Shown here: positions 46,197 to 53,799 of the stretch, piece after piece
How positions within the stretch are numbered: position 1 is the first letter of the stretch
Layout of the letters: each line of letters starts with the position of its first letter
Assembly: GCA_012513435.1 (NCBI GenBank)
Contig: JAAZCE010000017.1
Coordinates: 1 to 64,000, forward strand
DNA length: 64,000 nucleotides
Direction: 5' to 3'
Source: Clostridiales bacterium
GTDB taxonomy: Bacteria; Bacillota; Clostridia; Peptostreptococcales; Anaerovoracaceae
The notes under the pieces: generated by a model
Databases searched by the model: none
Told to the model about the DNA's origin: nothing
What the model saw: the letters and a program-made list of their open reading frames with translations, nothing else
Position numbers and translations under genes: made by a program

Positions 46197-46253
46197 TTGA
46201 AATATTCTCAGAAAGTGCTATCATAATGATATGAAACTGGTTACAAAAACCGG
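46197..46253 (+). promoter_or_regulatory. Promoter and candidate operators of the amidohydrolase-preTA genes
   Basis: TTGAAA (46197-46202), 19 nt, CATAAT (46222-46227). A perfect 13-nt dyad TATCATAATGATA (46219-46231) covers the -10. A second inverted repeat, CTGGTT-5-AACCGG (46237-46253), lies just downstream. AGCACTT/AAGTGCT (46192-46219) forms a further dyad around the -35. The LacI-family protein upstream is the obvious candidate regulator. Confidence 0.55.
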
Positions 46254-46297
46254 CGTAATATATGAATTTTCATCAATATAAAAGGAGGATGAATGTT

Positions 46298-47581
46298 ATG
46301 TATAAGTGTAGTTTAGAAAGAATGTCAGACAAAATCAAAACTTTCTCTAAGTTTGGAGATGCTGGTCACGGTGGTATCACAAGGTACTCCCTTTCACCGG
46401 CTGCTCATCAGGCAAGACAAGAATTCGTTAAGAGAATGGAAGCTATCGGCGCTAAAATTGAATGCGATGACGTAGCTTGCATGTACGCAACTATCGAAGG
46501 TTCCGACCCTAATGCTAAGAGAATCGTTATGGGTTCACACTGTGACTCAGTAAAGAATGGCGGAAATTACGACGGTATTGAAGGCGTTATGACAGGTATG
46601 GAAGTTCTGGAAACAGTAGTTGCAGAAAATATTCCACACAAGCATCCGCTTACAGCTATGATTTGGACAAATGAAGAGGGTTCCCTCTATCCACCGGCAA
46701 TGATGGTTTCGGGTATAATCTGCTACGATTATCTGCCTGATTATTTGAAGCCAAACTTCGTGTATGAAAACATGATGAAGTCAACCCCTATGGATGAATC
46801 TGAATTCGCTACTTTCGGTGATGCTCTTGCAGCAACTAAGTTCAAGGGATCGAAGGAAAACAGAATCAGCCCTGAAAAATATTGTGCAATGTTTGAAACT
46901 CATCTGGAACAGGGACCTATCCTGGAAGATGCAGGCAATGAAGTTGGTGCCGTACAGTTAGTAATGGGTATGTTCAACTACAGAGTAAGATTCCACGGAT
47001 TCACAGCTCATGCAGGTACATTCCCAATGGCTAAGAGACATGACGCTTTGTATGCAGCTTCAGCATTCTTATGCGAAATGCACAAGAGATTCGATGAACT
47101 GAACGCAACTATGAGTCAGGAATTTGTATATACAACAGGCGAAATTTATGTTCACCCTTGTATACATACATGTATTCCTGATGAAGCAGAATTTTCACTG
47201 GACGTAAGACATCCTGAGCCGGAAGTCCTCGATAAGGCAATGGCTATTCTGAAAGAACTGGCTGCTAAGGATTGGTGCCAGTGCACTTGTGACATTGAAG
47301 AACAGTGGAAGAGAGATGCAGTTCCGTTTGACAAGAGATTAGTTGGCTTCGTAGAAGAATCAATGGAAGAATTAGGTCTCAAATGGCAGAAGATACTGTC
47401 AGGCGCAGGCCATGACGCACAGTTCTGTGCTTACATGATTCCTACTACTATGATTTTCTCAAGAACCAAGGATGGATTGTCCCATTGTGAGCCTGAGCAT
47501 GTATCGGACGAAGACTGTACAGCAGCAGCATCAGCTACTCTTAATGCAGTTCTCAAGTGCGACGCATCAGACGAATTCTAG
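46298..47581 (+). CDS. M20-family amidohydrolase (N-carbamoyl-amino-acid / allantoate / beta-ureidopropionase type)
   Basis: 427 residues from ATG 46298, which has GGAGG 9 nt upstream. Zinc-site motifs of the hydantoinase/carbamoylase M20 group: GSHCDSVKNGGNYDGIEGV, TNEEGSLYPP, FETHLEQGPILED, DVRHPEPE and SGAGHDAQF. A dimerisation domain sits at about 205-320 (FTAHAGTFPM). In this context it would cleave an N-carbamoyl compound such as the ring-opened dihydropyrimidine, releasing ammonia and CO2; exact substrate is inferred. Ile ATC/ATT codons are favoured over the ATA common elsewhere, pointing to high expression. Confidence 0.85.
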   Translation: MYKCSLERMSDKIKTFSKFGDAGHGGITRYSLSPAAHQARQEFVKRMEAIGAKIECDDVACMYATIEGSDPNAKRIVMGSHCDSVKNGGNYDGIEGVMTGMEVLETVVAENIPHKHPLTAMIWTNEEGSLYPPAMMVSGIICYDYLPDYLKPNFVYENMMKSTPMDESEFATFGDALAATKFKGSKENRISPEKYCAMFETHLEQGPILEDAGNEVGAVQLVMGMFNYRVRFHGFTAHAGTFPMAKRHDALYAASAFLCEMHKRFDELNATMSQEFVYTTGEIYVHPCIHTCIPDEAEFSLDVRHPEPEVLDKAMAILKELAAKDWCQCTCDIEEQWKRDAVPFDKRLVGFVEESMEELGLKWQKILSGAGHDAQFCAYMIPTTMIFSRTKDGLSHCEPEHVSDEDCTAAASATLNAVLKCDASDEF

Positions 47582-47647
47582 GATAAGTAAGATTGGCTGG
47601 AACATTTGTCGTCATGTGGCGTCAGATGAGATAGAAATAGTGATATG

Positions 47648-47672
47648 GCCGACGGGGCAGCTGTCCCGCCGG
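47648..47672 (+). other. GC-rich intercistronic hairpin
   Basis: CCG-CGGG...CCCG-CGG imperfect palindrome centred on CAGCTG, in the 126-nt gap between the amidohydrolase gene and preT. No T-tract follows. It may stabilise or process the mRNA; alternatively a vestigial terminator. Confidence 0.4.
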
Positions 47673-47707
47673 TTTACTATCTAAACGTACCGTAAGGAGG
47701 AATTAAA

Positions 47708-48967
47708 TTGAGTAAAGTAGTAAAAGCAAAGTACACTGCTGAAGCTGTAGCTGGTTTCACTCATAGAACAGCTATGGAAGAAGCGGCAAGATGTCTGCTG
47801 TGCCATGATGCACCATGCAGCCAAGGTTGCCCTGCTGGAACGGACCCTGCGAAATTTATAAGGTCCATAAGATTCAGAAATGTTAAGGGTGCCGCTGAAA
47901 CTATCAGAGAAAACAACATCCTGGGCGGAAGCTGCGCAAGAGTATGTCCATATGACAAATTGTGCGAAGAAGCCTGCAGCCGATGCGGCATCGACAAGCC
48001 TATCGAAATTGGTAAACTCCAGAGATACGCAGTTGAACAGGAAAAAGTATTTAAGATGAAGACCTTAGAGGCTCCTGCTAAGAAAAAAGCAGCAGACATT
48101 GCTTGTGTTGGTGCAGGCCCTGCATCCTTGGCATGTGCCGCTGAACTGGCTAAGGCCGGCTATAAGGTAACAGTATTTGAGAAAGAAGCTAAGGCTGGCG
48201 GAGTTCTTACGTATGGAATAACTCCTAGTAGACTTCCACAGGCAGTAGTTGATCAGGATATTGCTCAGGTCAAGGGACTTGGCGTTAAGTTTGAATTTAA
48301 CAAAGAGGTTAAGGCTGCAGATTTGGCCGACTGCGATGCAGTATTCGTAGGAACAGGTCTTTGGGGAGCTAACCTTCCTAAGATAGAGGGAACAGACCTT
48401 GATGGTGTTTACTCGGCAGTAGACTTTTTGAAGAATGCAAGAATTAAGAAGGATGATTTTGATCCTGGCAGGAAGGTCTTGGTAGTAGGCGGCGGAGACG
48501 TTGCTGTAGACTGTGCAGTCACTGCAAAGCTTCTGGGTGCTGACGATGTTAAAATCGTTTACAGAAGAACACTGGAAGAAGCTCCTGGCAATATGACTGA
48601 ATTTCACTATGCACTTTCCCTGGGTATTGGCATCACTACAGGAATGGCTCCTGCAGCCATTAAGGGAAGCAAGAAGGTAAGCGCAGTTGAGTTCTCAGGC
48701 TTTAGAGACAAGGAAGCCAAGCTGGAACTCAGTGCTGACACTATTGTATTCGCAACAGGTCAGACAGCTGAGGATATGACTGAGGTTGCCCCTGTTAAGG
48801 TAACAGAAAAGGGATATATCAAGGCGCCTAAGGGTAAAGCTGGTGCAAAATATTTCGCAGCAGGCGACATCGTAAACGGTGGCAAGACTGTAGTCGAAGC
48901 AGTAGCAGCTGGTAAAGAAGCTGCAGCGTCTATGATTGCATACCTTGAAAAGAAAGGAGTGAAGTAA
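47708..48967 (+). CDS. preT: Dihydropyrimidine dehydrogenase subunit PreT (NAD(P)H:flavin oxidoreductase)
   Basis: 419 residues. The N-terminal Fe-S domain has cysteine groups CLLCHDAPCSQGCPAGTD and CARVCPYDKLCEEAC. Then come an FAD site GAGPASLACAAELAKAGYKV and an NAD(P)-binding site VVGGGDVAVDCAVTAKLLG, ending ATGQ and GDIVNGGKTVVEAVAAGKEAA. This matches the N-terminal half of eukaryotic dihydropyrimidine dehydrogenase and glutamate synthase small subunit; pairing with preA decides for PreT. TTG start at 47708 with TAAGGAGGAATTAAA upstream. One base separates it from preA. Confidence 0.9.
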   Translation: MSKVVKAKYTAEAVAGFTHRTAMEEAARCLLCHDAPCSQGCPAGTDPAKFIRSIRFRNVKGAAETIRENNILGGSCARVCPYDKLCEEACSRCGIDKPIEIGKLQRYAVEQEKVFKMKTLEAPAKKKAADIACVGAGPASLACAAELAKAGYKVTVFEKEAKAGGVLTYGITPSRLPQAVVDQDIAQVKGLGVKFEFNKEVKAADLADCDAVFVGTGLWGANLPKIEGTDLDGVYSAVDFLKNARIKKDDFDPGRKVLVVGGGDVAVDCAVTAKLLGADDVKIVYRRTLEEAPGNMTEFHYALSLGIGITTGMAPAAIKGSKKVSAVEFSGFRDKEAKLELSADTIVFATGQTAEDMTEVAPVKVTEKGYIKAPKGKAGAKYFAAGDIVNGGKTVVEAVAAGKEAAASMIAYLEKKGVK

Positions 48968-48968
48968 A

Positions 48969-50258
48969 ATGACAGTTAAAAAAGATTTATCATTGAACTA
49001 TTTAGGTGTTAAGTGTCAGAATCCGTTCTTCCTTTCGTCATCACCTGTAGGCAGCAATTATGAAATGGTTTCTAAGTGCTTCGAGACCGGTTGGGGCGGC
49101 GTTTTCTACAAGACAGTAGGTATCTTCGTAGCAGACGAATGTTCACCTAGATTTGACCAGACTAACAAGGAAGGTCTTCCTTGGTTAGGATTCAAAAACA
49201 TGGAACAGATTTCAGACAAACCGACTGAAGTAAACTTTGAAAACATGTATAAGTTAAAGAGAGATTATCCTGACCACGTTATGGTAGCTTCCATTATGGG
49301 TTCAACAGAGGACGAATGGAAACAGCTTGCCAAGATGTGTGACGAATGTGGAGCAGACCTTATAGAAGGAAACTTCTCATGCCCACAGATGACTTCTCAC
49401 GATATGGGTTCAGACGTAGGTACTAACAATGATTTAGTAAGAAGCTACTCCAAGGCAGTAAGCTCCATTACGAAGATTCCATTCATCGCTAAGATGACAC
49501 CTAACTGCAAGAACATGGAAGAGCATGCAAAGGCTGCCATAGAAGGCGGAGCTGCTGCTGTTTCAGCAATAAATACTATCAAATCCATCACTAACCTGGA
49601 CTTTGAGAATATGACTGCTATGCCTGTAGTAAACGGGAAATCTTCTATTTCAGGTTATTCCGGAGCTGCAGTAAAGCCTATCGCTCTTAGATTCTGTGCT
49701 CAGGTTCTTCAGGATAAATCGATTCATGAAATCGTTAAGAAGAACGGACATGACTATGGCTTCGGTCACGAAATGTCAGGTATCGGCGGAATCGAAACTT
49801 GGAGAGACTGTGCTGAATTCTTAGCATTAGGCTGCAGAAACATTCAGGTAACAACAGCTATCATGCAGTACGGATACAGAATTGTAGAAGATATGATTTC
49901 CGGTATGATGCACTTCATGGATGAAAGGGGATACAACAGTCTCGATGAATTCATCGGATGTGCCCTTCCTAATATCATTCCTGCAGAAGAGCTCGACAGA
50001 GACTTCAAAATTCTGCCTGATTTCGACGAGAAAAAGTGCGTTGGATGTGGAAGATGCTACGTATCATGCTATGATGCTGCTCATCAGGCTATCGACTGGA
50101 ATGAAAAGAAGAGAAAGCCTGAGCTTAACGACAACTGTGTTGGATGTCACCTCTGCTTGAATGTATGTCCTGTACAGGGCTGCATAACTCCTGGAGAGAT
50201 CAAGTGGAAGGAAGGCAGAAAGCCTACAGAAGTTATGTTGAAGAAAAACTACGAATAG
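48969..50258 (+). CDS. preA: Dihydropyrimidine dehydrogenase subunit PreA
   Basis: FMN/Fe-S catalytic subunit that reduces uracil or thymine with electrons from PreT. 429 residues: DHODH-like barrel (about 1-320) with catalytic Cys138 in GNFSCPQM, AINTIKSI and SGIGGIETWRDCAEFLALG. The C-terminal 2[4Fe-4S] ferredoxin domain has CVGCGRCYVSC and CVGCHLCLNVCP. Compare the paralogue at 45073, which lacks the Cys. PreTA in gut bacteria also inactivates fluorouracil (known for the family). Followed by a strong terminator. Confidence 0.93.
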   Translation: MTVKKDLSLNYLGVKCQNPFFLSSSPVGSNYEMVSKCFETGWGGVFYKTVGIFVADECSPRFDQTNKEGLPWLGFKNMEQISDKPTEVNFENMYKLKRDYPDHVMVASIMGSTEDEWKQLAKMCDECGADLIEGNFSCPQMTSHDMGSDVGTNNDLVRSYSKAVSSITKIPFIAKMTPNCKNMEEHAKAAIEGGAAAVSAINTIKSITNLDFENMTAMPVVNGKSSISGYSGAAVKPIALRFCAQVLQDKSIHEIVKKNGHDYGFGHEMSGIGGIETWRDCAEFLALGCRNIQVTTAIMQYGYRIVEDMISGMMHFMDERGYNSLDEFIGCALPNIIPAEELDRDFKILPDFDEKKCVGCGRCYVSCYDAAHQAIDWNEKKRKPELNDNCVGCHLCLNVCPVQGCITPGEIKWKEGRKPTEVMLKKNYE

Positions 50259-50288
50259 GTCACACTACACTTAGACTTATTATTCAAA

Positions 50289-50317
50289 TAAAAAAACCGC
50301 ATTTTTGCGGTTTTTTT
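50289..50317 (+). terminator. Intrinsic terminator after preA
   Basis: AAAAAACCGCA / TGCGGTTTTTT with a three-base loop and seven T. Symmetric A and T flanks make it potentially bidirectional. Closes the catabolic cluster. Confidence 0.9.
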
Positions 50318-50333
50318 ATTTATCTGCTATAAT
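50305..50333 (+). promoter_or_regulatory. crcB promoter, -35 inside the terminator stem
   Basis: Extended -10 TGCTATAAT (TATAAT 50328-50333) with TTGCGG at 50305-50310, spacer 17. The -35 lies in the 3' arm of the preA terminator. Confidence 0.55.
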
Positions 50334-50363
50334 TACAGTATTCAAACTAGGGGAGGAAGCAAT

Positions 50364-50738
50364 ATGATTTTTAATTGTCTTGCCGTCGGAGCCGGCGGAT
50401 TCATCGGTTCGATATTCAGATATCTCATTGGACTGATTCCATTGTTTCATAAGGGAGATTTTCCTTTTCACACGTTGATAATAAATGTAGTCGGAGCTGT
50501 GGTAATCGGCATGCTGGTCAAGGGGGCCGAAGGCAGCGAGGCCCTCAGCGAAACCACTATGCTGTTTTTGAAGATAGGCCTTTGTGGAGGCTTCACTACA
50601 TTTTCCACATTTTCCCTTGAAGCCCTTGGCCTTTTGGAAAGCGGAAAAAGCGGGCTATTCGCCCTGTACATAGTAGCCAGCGTATGCCTTTGCATAGCAG
50701 GGGTATTTTGCGGCAAATGGATAATGGGAGTTAAGTAG
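50364..50738 (+). CDS. crcB: Fluoride channel CrcB/Fluc
   Basis: Dimeric fluoride export channel of the inner membrane. 124 residues with four hydrophobic segments; GGFIGSIFRYLIG, HTLIINVVGAVVIGML and the signature GLCGGFTTFSTFSLEAL, which lines the pore, are all present. GGGGAGG ribosome site. No fluoride riboswitch is seen in the short upstream region. Directly abuts the PAP2 gene. Confidence 0.94.
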   Translation: MIFNCLAVGAGGFIGSIFRYLIGLIPLFHKGDFPFHTLIINVVGAVVIGMLVKGAEGSEALSETTMLFLKIGLCGGFTTFSTFSLEALGLLESGKSGLFALYIVASVCLCIAGVFCGKWIMGVK

Positions 50739-51233
50739 ATGAAAAGGCAAACCTATGAAAGAATGACGGCAAGGATAAAGGCAAGCCCTTTTCTTTGCAA
50801 TGCTGTGATTTGGACGGACAGGATAATAGCCAAGCTTTGCTATGTGGCTTATCCTCTGTTTTTGGTGAGCCTGCTCATAAGAAAAGAGCCCGAAGTTTTG
50901 CGAGCTCTTCTTGTTCCCTGTATTTCATTTGCAGCAGCAAGTCTGTTCCGATATTGGTACAATGCTCCCAGACCTTATCAGGTCTATGGAATAGAGCCTG
51001 TGATTTCTAAGGATACGGAGGGCAAGTCATTCCCCAGCATGCACGTCTTTTCCATATGCGTAATTACTGTAACTGTGTTTTACTTTTATCCCATTCTCGG
51101 TGTATTCTTAGGCATTTTGGCGTTAGCCTTGTCTGGGACTCGCATCCTGGGAGGTGTTCACTATCCCATAGATGTAGCCGGCGGAGCCTCCTTCGGTTTT
51201 CTTAGCGGGATTATCGGCTTTTATATTATTTAA
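50739..51233 (+). CDS. PAP2-superfamily membrane phosphatase
   Basis: 164 residues with about five membrane segments and the tripartite PAP2 site: RYWYNAPRP (Arg in place of the usual first Lys), FPSMHVFS and GTRILGGVHYPIDVAGG. Likely acts on a lipid phosphate such as undecaprenyl pyrophosphate or phosphatidic acid; the substrate cannot be told. Starts right after the crcB stop. Confidence 0.88.
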   Translation: MKRQTYERMTARIKASPFLCNAVIWTDRIIAKLCYVAYPLFLVSLLIRKEPEVLRALLVPCISFAAASLFRYWYNAPRPYQVYGIEPVISKDTEGKSFPSMHVFSICVITVTVFYFYPILGVFLGILALALSGTRILGGVHYPIDVAGGASFGFLSGIIGFYII

Positions 51234-51249
51234 AACTGCCGTGCGGTTT
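51233..51249. terminator. Weak bidirectional hairpin between PAP2 and hydroxyacid dehydrogenase genes
   Basis: AAACTGC-CGT-GCGGTTT stem (one G-T pair). Read on the minus strand it is followed by TTTT. It sits between convergent genes and may terminate the minus-strand transcript; the T-tracts are short. Confidence 0.35.
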
Positions 51250-51307
51250 CCCGGTCTGTAAATGTTCTTTGGGGGGGCGCAGAGTCTTCTCGTAAACATC
51301 ATATCAA

Positions 51308-52225
51308 TTACCATTCCACTCTGTTTAAGGTGCCGCCCTTGAGCCAACTTTCTAAATTATCAGTAATACTGTCAATGACAGCTTGCCTCATCTCCACCGG
51401 GGACCAGGCTAAATGCGGCGTGATGATGCAGTTGTCTATTCCTATAAGAGGGTCGTGTTTTGATGGCGGTTCCTGAGCCAGAACGTCTAATGCAGCGCCT
51501 CCTATGAAGCCTGCCTTTATGGCATCGGCCAAGGCTCTTTCATCGACAAGGCCGCCTCGAGCTGTGTTGATAAGGAAGGCTCCCGGCTTCATGTTTACAA
51601 GGAATTCCGTGTTCACCATACCAGCGTTTTCTTTTGATAGAGGGCAGTGGAGAGATACGAAGTCCGACTTCATAGCGGCTATAGGGTCCTGACTGTAAAC
51701 GTTGATGGTCATTCCTAAGGCCTTTGCTATCTCGGCGACTTTTTTGCCTATGGCTCCGTAGCCTATTATGCCTAGGGACTTGCCTGTCAGTAGGACCAGA
51801 GGCTTCTGCCAGTAGCAGAAGTGCTTGCTCTCCGACCAGTTGCCTTCGTGAACTGATCTGTCGTGAAGGCCCACATGGTTAGCTAGCTCAAGAATCAGAG
51901 AGATGGTATGTTGGGCAACGGAGTCTGTAGCATATGCCGGAACATTGGTGACGGCAATGCCAAGGTCTGCGGCAGCCTGCACATCAATATCATCATAGCC
52001 TGTAGCAGTGGAGCCTATATACTTGAGCTGCGGGCTATGCTCCATTATCTCTCTTGTGATGCTGCATTTGCTGGTCATCAGTATTTCACATCCCATAAGT
52101 CGGGACAGTATTTTATCTTGTGGAGTAGCGTCGAATACGGTCAGCCTATTGGCTAATGCCTCCAGTCGCTTCCAGCTAAGATCGCCGGGATTGATAGTGT
52201 ACCCATCCAAAATTACGATATTCAT
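51308..52225 (-). CDS. D-2-hydroxyacid dehydrogenase (HprA-like)
   Basis: 305 residues from ATG 52225 (MNIVILDGYTINPGDLSW), chosen because GGAGGT precedes it; a longer frame from 52282 is rejected. NAD-binding GKSLGIIGYGAIGKKVAEIA, catalytic Arg in INTARGGLVDE, Glu in AQEPPSKHDP, and His in ITPHLAW. Closest in look to glycerate dehydrogenase/hydroxypyruvate reductase; substrate not certain. It is divergent from rdgB, and its promoter overlaps that of rdgB. Confidence 0.9.
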   Translation of the reverse strand: MNIVILDGYTINPGDLSWKRLEALANRLTVFDATPQDKILSRLMGCEILMTSKCSITREIMEHSPQLKYIGSTATGYDDIDVQAAADLGIAVTNVPAYATDSVAQHTISLILELANHVGLHDRSVHEGNWSESKHFCYWQKPLVLLTGKSLGIIGYGAIGKKVAEIAKALGMTINVYSQDPIAAMKSDFVSLHCPLSKENAGMVNTEFLVNMKPGAFLINTARGGLVDERALADAIKAGFIGGAALDVLAQEPPSKHDPLIGIDNCIITPHLAWSPVEMRQAVIDSITDNLESWLKGGTLNRVEW

Positions 52226-52249
52226 AGTTAACACCTCCGGTTTGTGCTG

Positions 52250-52285
52250 AATATACATAGATAATTCTACACTAATATACATAGA
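52250..52285. repeat. 12-bp direct repeats in the hydroxyacid dehydrogenase/rdgB divergent spacer
   Basis: AATATACATAGA at 52250-52261 and again at 52274-52285, 24 bp apart, flanking the -10 of the minus-strand promoter. They may bind a regulator. Confidence 0.45.
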
Positions 52286-52292
52286 AAGTCTA
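52264..52292 (-). promoter_or_regulatory. Promoter of the hydroxyacid dehydrogenase gene
   Basis: On the minus strand TAGACT (52292-52287), 17 nt, TAGAAT (52269-52264). Overlaps the plus-strand rdgB promoter. Confidence 0.5.
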
Positions 52293-52310
52293 GTAATTGT
52301 GTGGTATAAT
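52282..52310 (+). promoter_or_regulatory. rdgB promoter, apparently giving a leaderless mRNA
   Basis: TAGAAA (52282-52287), 17 nt, perfect TATAAT (52305-52310). The ATG at 52318 begins 7 nt after the -10. Confidence 0.55.
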
Positions 52311-52317
52311 AAGGACC

Positions 52318-52923
52318 ATGAAAAGTGTAATTATTGCGGCTACGCAGAATAAAAATAAGATAAGGGAAATCGAAGCCATCACCTCACAGTTTGGAATGTC
52401 AATAATTTCAAGAGATGAGGCAGGCATTGCCAAGGTCGAGATTGAAGAGGATGGGGAGACCTTTGAAGAAAACTCCTGCAAGAAGGCTTACGAGATAATG
52501 AAGATGTGCGGCAAGACGACTATAGCCGATGATTCTGGTTTGGAAGTGGATTGTTTGGACGGTGCACCGGGAGTCTATTCCGCAAGATTTGCAGGTTGCG
52601 ACGGTGATGATGAGGCCAACAACCGTAAGCTCATAGGACTTATTAAGGATGTGCCCTATGAGGAGCGTACAGGAAGGTTTGTTTCCGTAATAACCATGGT
52701 TTTTCCCGATGGCGAAACTATAAGCGTTCGCGGCGAGGTGGAGGGCCATATTGTCTTGGAAAGGAAGGGCAGCAACGGGTTCGGATATGACCCGCTTTTT
52801 GTTCCTCTGGGATATGATAAAACCTTTGGAGAGCTTGAGGCTGAAGTGAAGAATAAAATCAGTCACAGGGCTAACGCTCTGGAAATATTGAAGAAAAGGC
52901 TTCAGCAGAGAGAGGAGCTTTAA
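52318..52923 (+). CDS. rdgB: XTP/dITP pyrophosphatase (RdgB/HAM1)
   Basis: House-cleaning enzyme that hydrolyses non-canonical purine NTPs. 201 residues starting MKSVIIAATQNKNKIREIE. FEENSCKKAYEIMK, ADDSGLEVDCLDGAPGVYSARFAG and GSNGFGYDPLFVP are the family signatures. ATG 52318 lies at the predicted transcript start; a TTG at 52297 would be upstream of the -10. Followed directly by a GTG-started gene. Confidence 0.95.
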   Translation: MKSVIIAATQNKNKIREIEAITSQFGMSIISRDEAGIAKVEIEEDGETFEENSCKKAYEIMKMCGKTTIADDSGLEVDCLDGAPGVYSARFAGCDGDDEANNRKLIGLIKDVPYEERTGRFVSVITMVFPDGETISVRGEVEGHIVLERKGSNGFGYDPLFVPLGYDKTFGELEAEVKNKISHRANALEILKKRLQQREEL

Positions 52924-53799
52924 GTGGGAAAGATAAAAACTCGCATCTGGAAAATGGTGATACTGGGATTCAAACAGTTTCAGGACCCGTATTACCAAGG
53001 TTTTGCAGCTCAAATATCCTTTTATTTGATGCTGTCTATAGTTCCCATATTTCTTTTGATAACTCAGATATTAGGTGTATTCGATATTTCCGCTGAAAGC
53101 ATAATCAGAATGGTGGAAGGCTACACAGGCAATCAGGTTTCAAAGCTGGTTCATAATCTGTTTGAATTCTCGTCAGTGGGCTTTGGTAACATCGTTTTCG
53201 TCATTATAGCTCTCTGGGCTGGATCCAGAGCGTCCTTTGCCATAATGCGCATCACCAATTATACAATGACAGAGGGGCAGAGCACAGGAAAAAATTATTT
53301 CATAGAACGCTTTCGTTCACTGTGGACAATAGTGCTTACCATTCTCACAATCGTATTTTCTCTGATAATACTGGCATATGGTAAACTTCTTCTGGAGACA
53401 TTCATAGATATCTTTGACCTTAATGATGGGACCAAGTATGTGGACAGCATATGGATGTGGCTCAGGTGGGTCCTCGGTTTCGTTCTGTATTTTCTCATGG
53501 TGAGCTACAACTACTATATACTCCCAACGGAAAGAGTGAAGTTCAAAAAAGTGCTACCGGGGAGTATCTTTGCTTCGGCAGGGATGTTGATAGTAACAGC
53601 TATATATTCTCATTATGCTACTTCACTAGCAAATTATGACTTGCTTTACGGAGCGTTGTCATCGGTAGTAGCAATAATGTTCTGGTTTTTTTTCCTAGCT
53701 TGGGTTTTGTGTCTAGGGGTATTGTGCAATAAGGTATGGGATGAAACCAGTGATTACAGAGGTGAAGGGGGTCCGTGGAGCGGATATGACGACGAATAG
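52924..53799 (+). CDS. YihY/BrkB-family inner membrane protein
   Basis: 291 residues with about six membrane segments. The family hallmark, QGFAAQISFYLMLSIVPIFLL near residues 25-47, is followed by IMRITNYTM, FIERFRSLW and the late LLYGALSSVVAIMFWFF segment. Once called RNase BN but that activity belongs elsewhere; function is unknown. GTG start at 52924 with GAGAGGAG upstream, right after rdgB. Overlaps feoAB by 14 nt. Confidence 0.88.
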   Translation: MGKIKTRIWKMVILGFKQFQDPYYQGFAAQISFYLMLSIVPIFLLITQILGVFDISAESIIRMVEGYTGNQVSKLVHNLFEFSSVGFGNIVFVIIALWAGSRASFAIMRITNYTMTEGQSTGKNYFIERFRSLWTIVLTILTIVFSLIILAYGKLLLETFIDIFDLNDGTKYVDSIWMWLRWVLGFVLYFLMVSYNYYILPTERVKFKKVLPGSIFASAGMLIVTAIYSHYATSLANYDLLYGALSSVVAIMFWFFFLAWVLCLGVLCNKVWDETSDYRGEGGPWSGYDDE

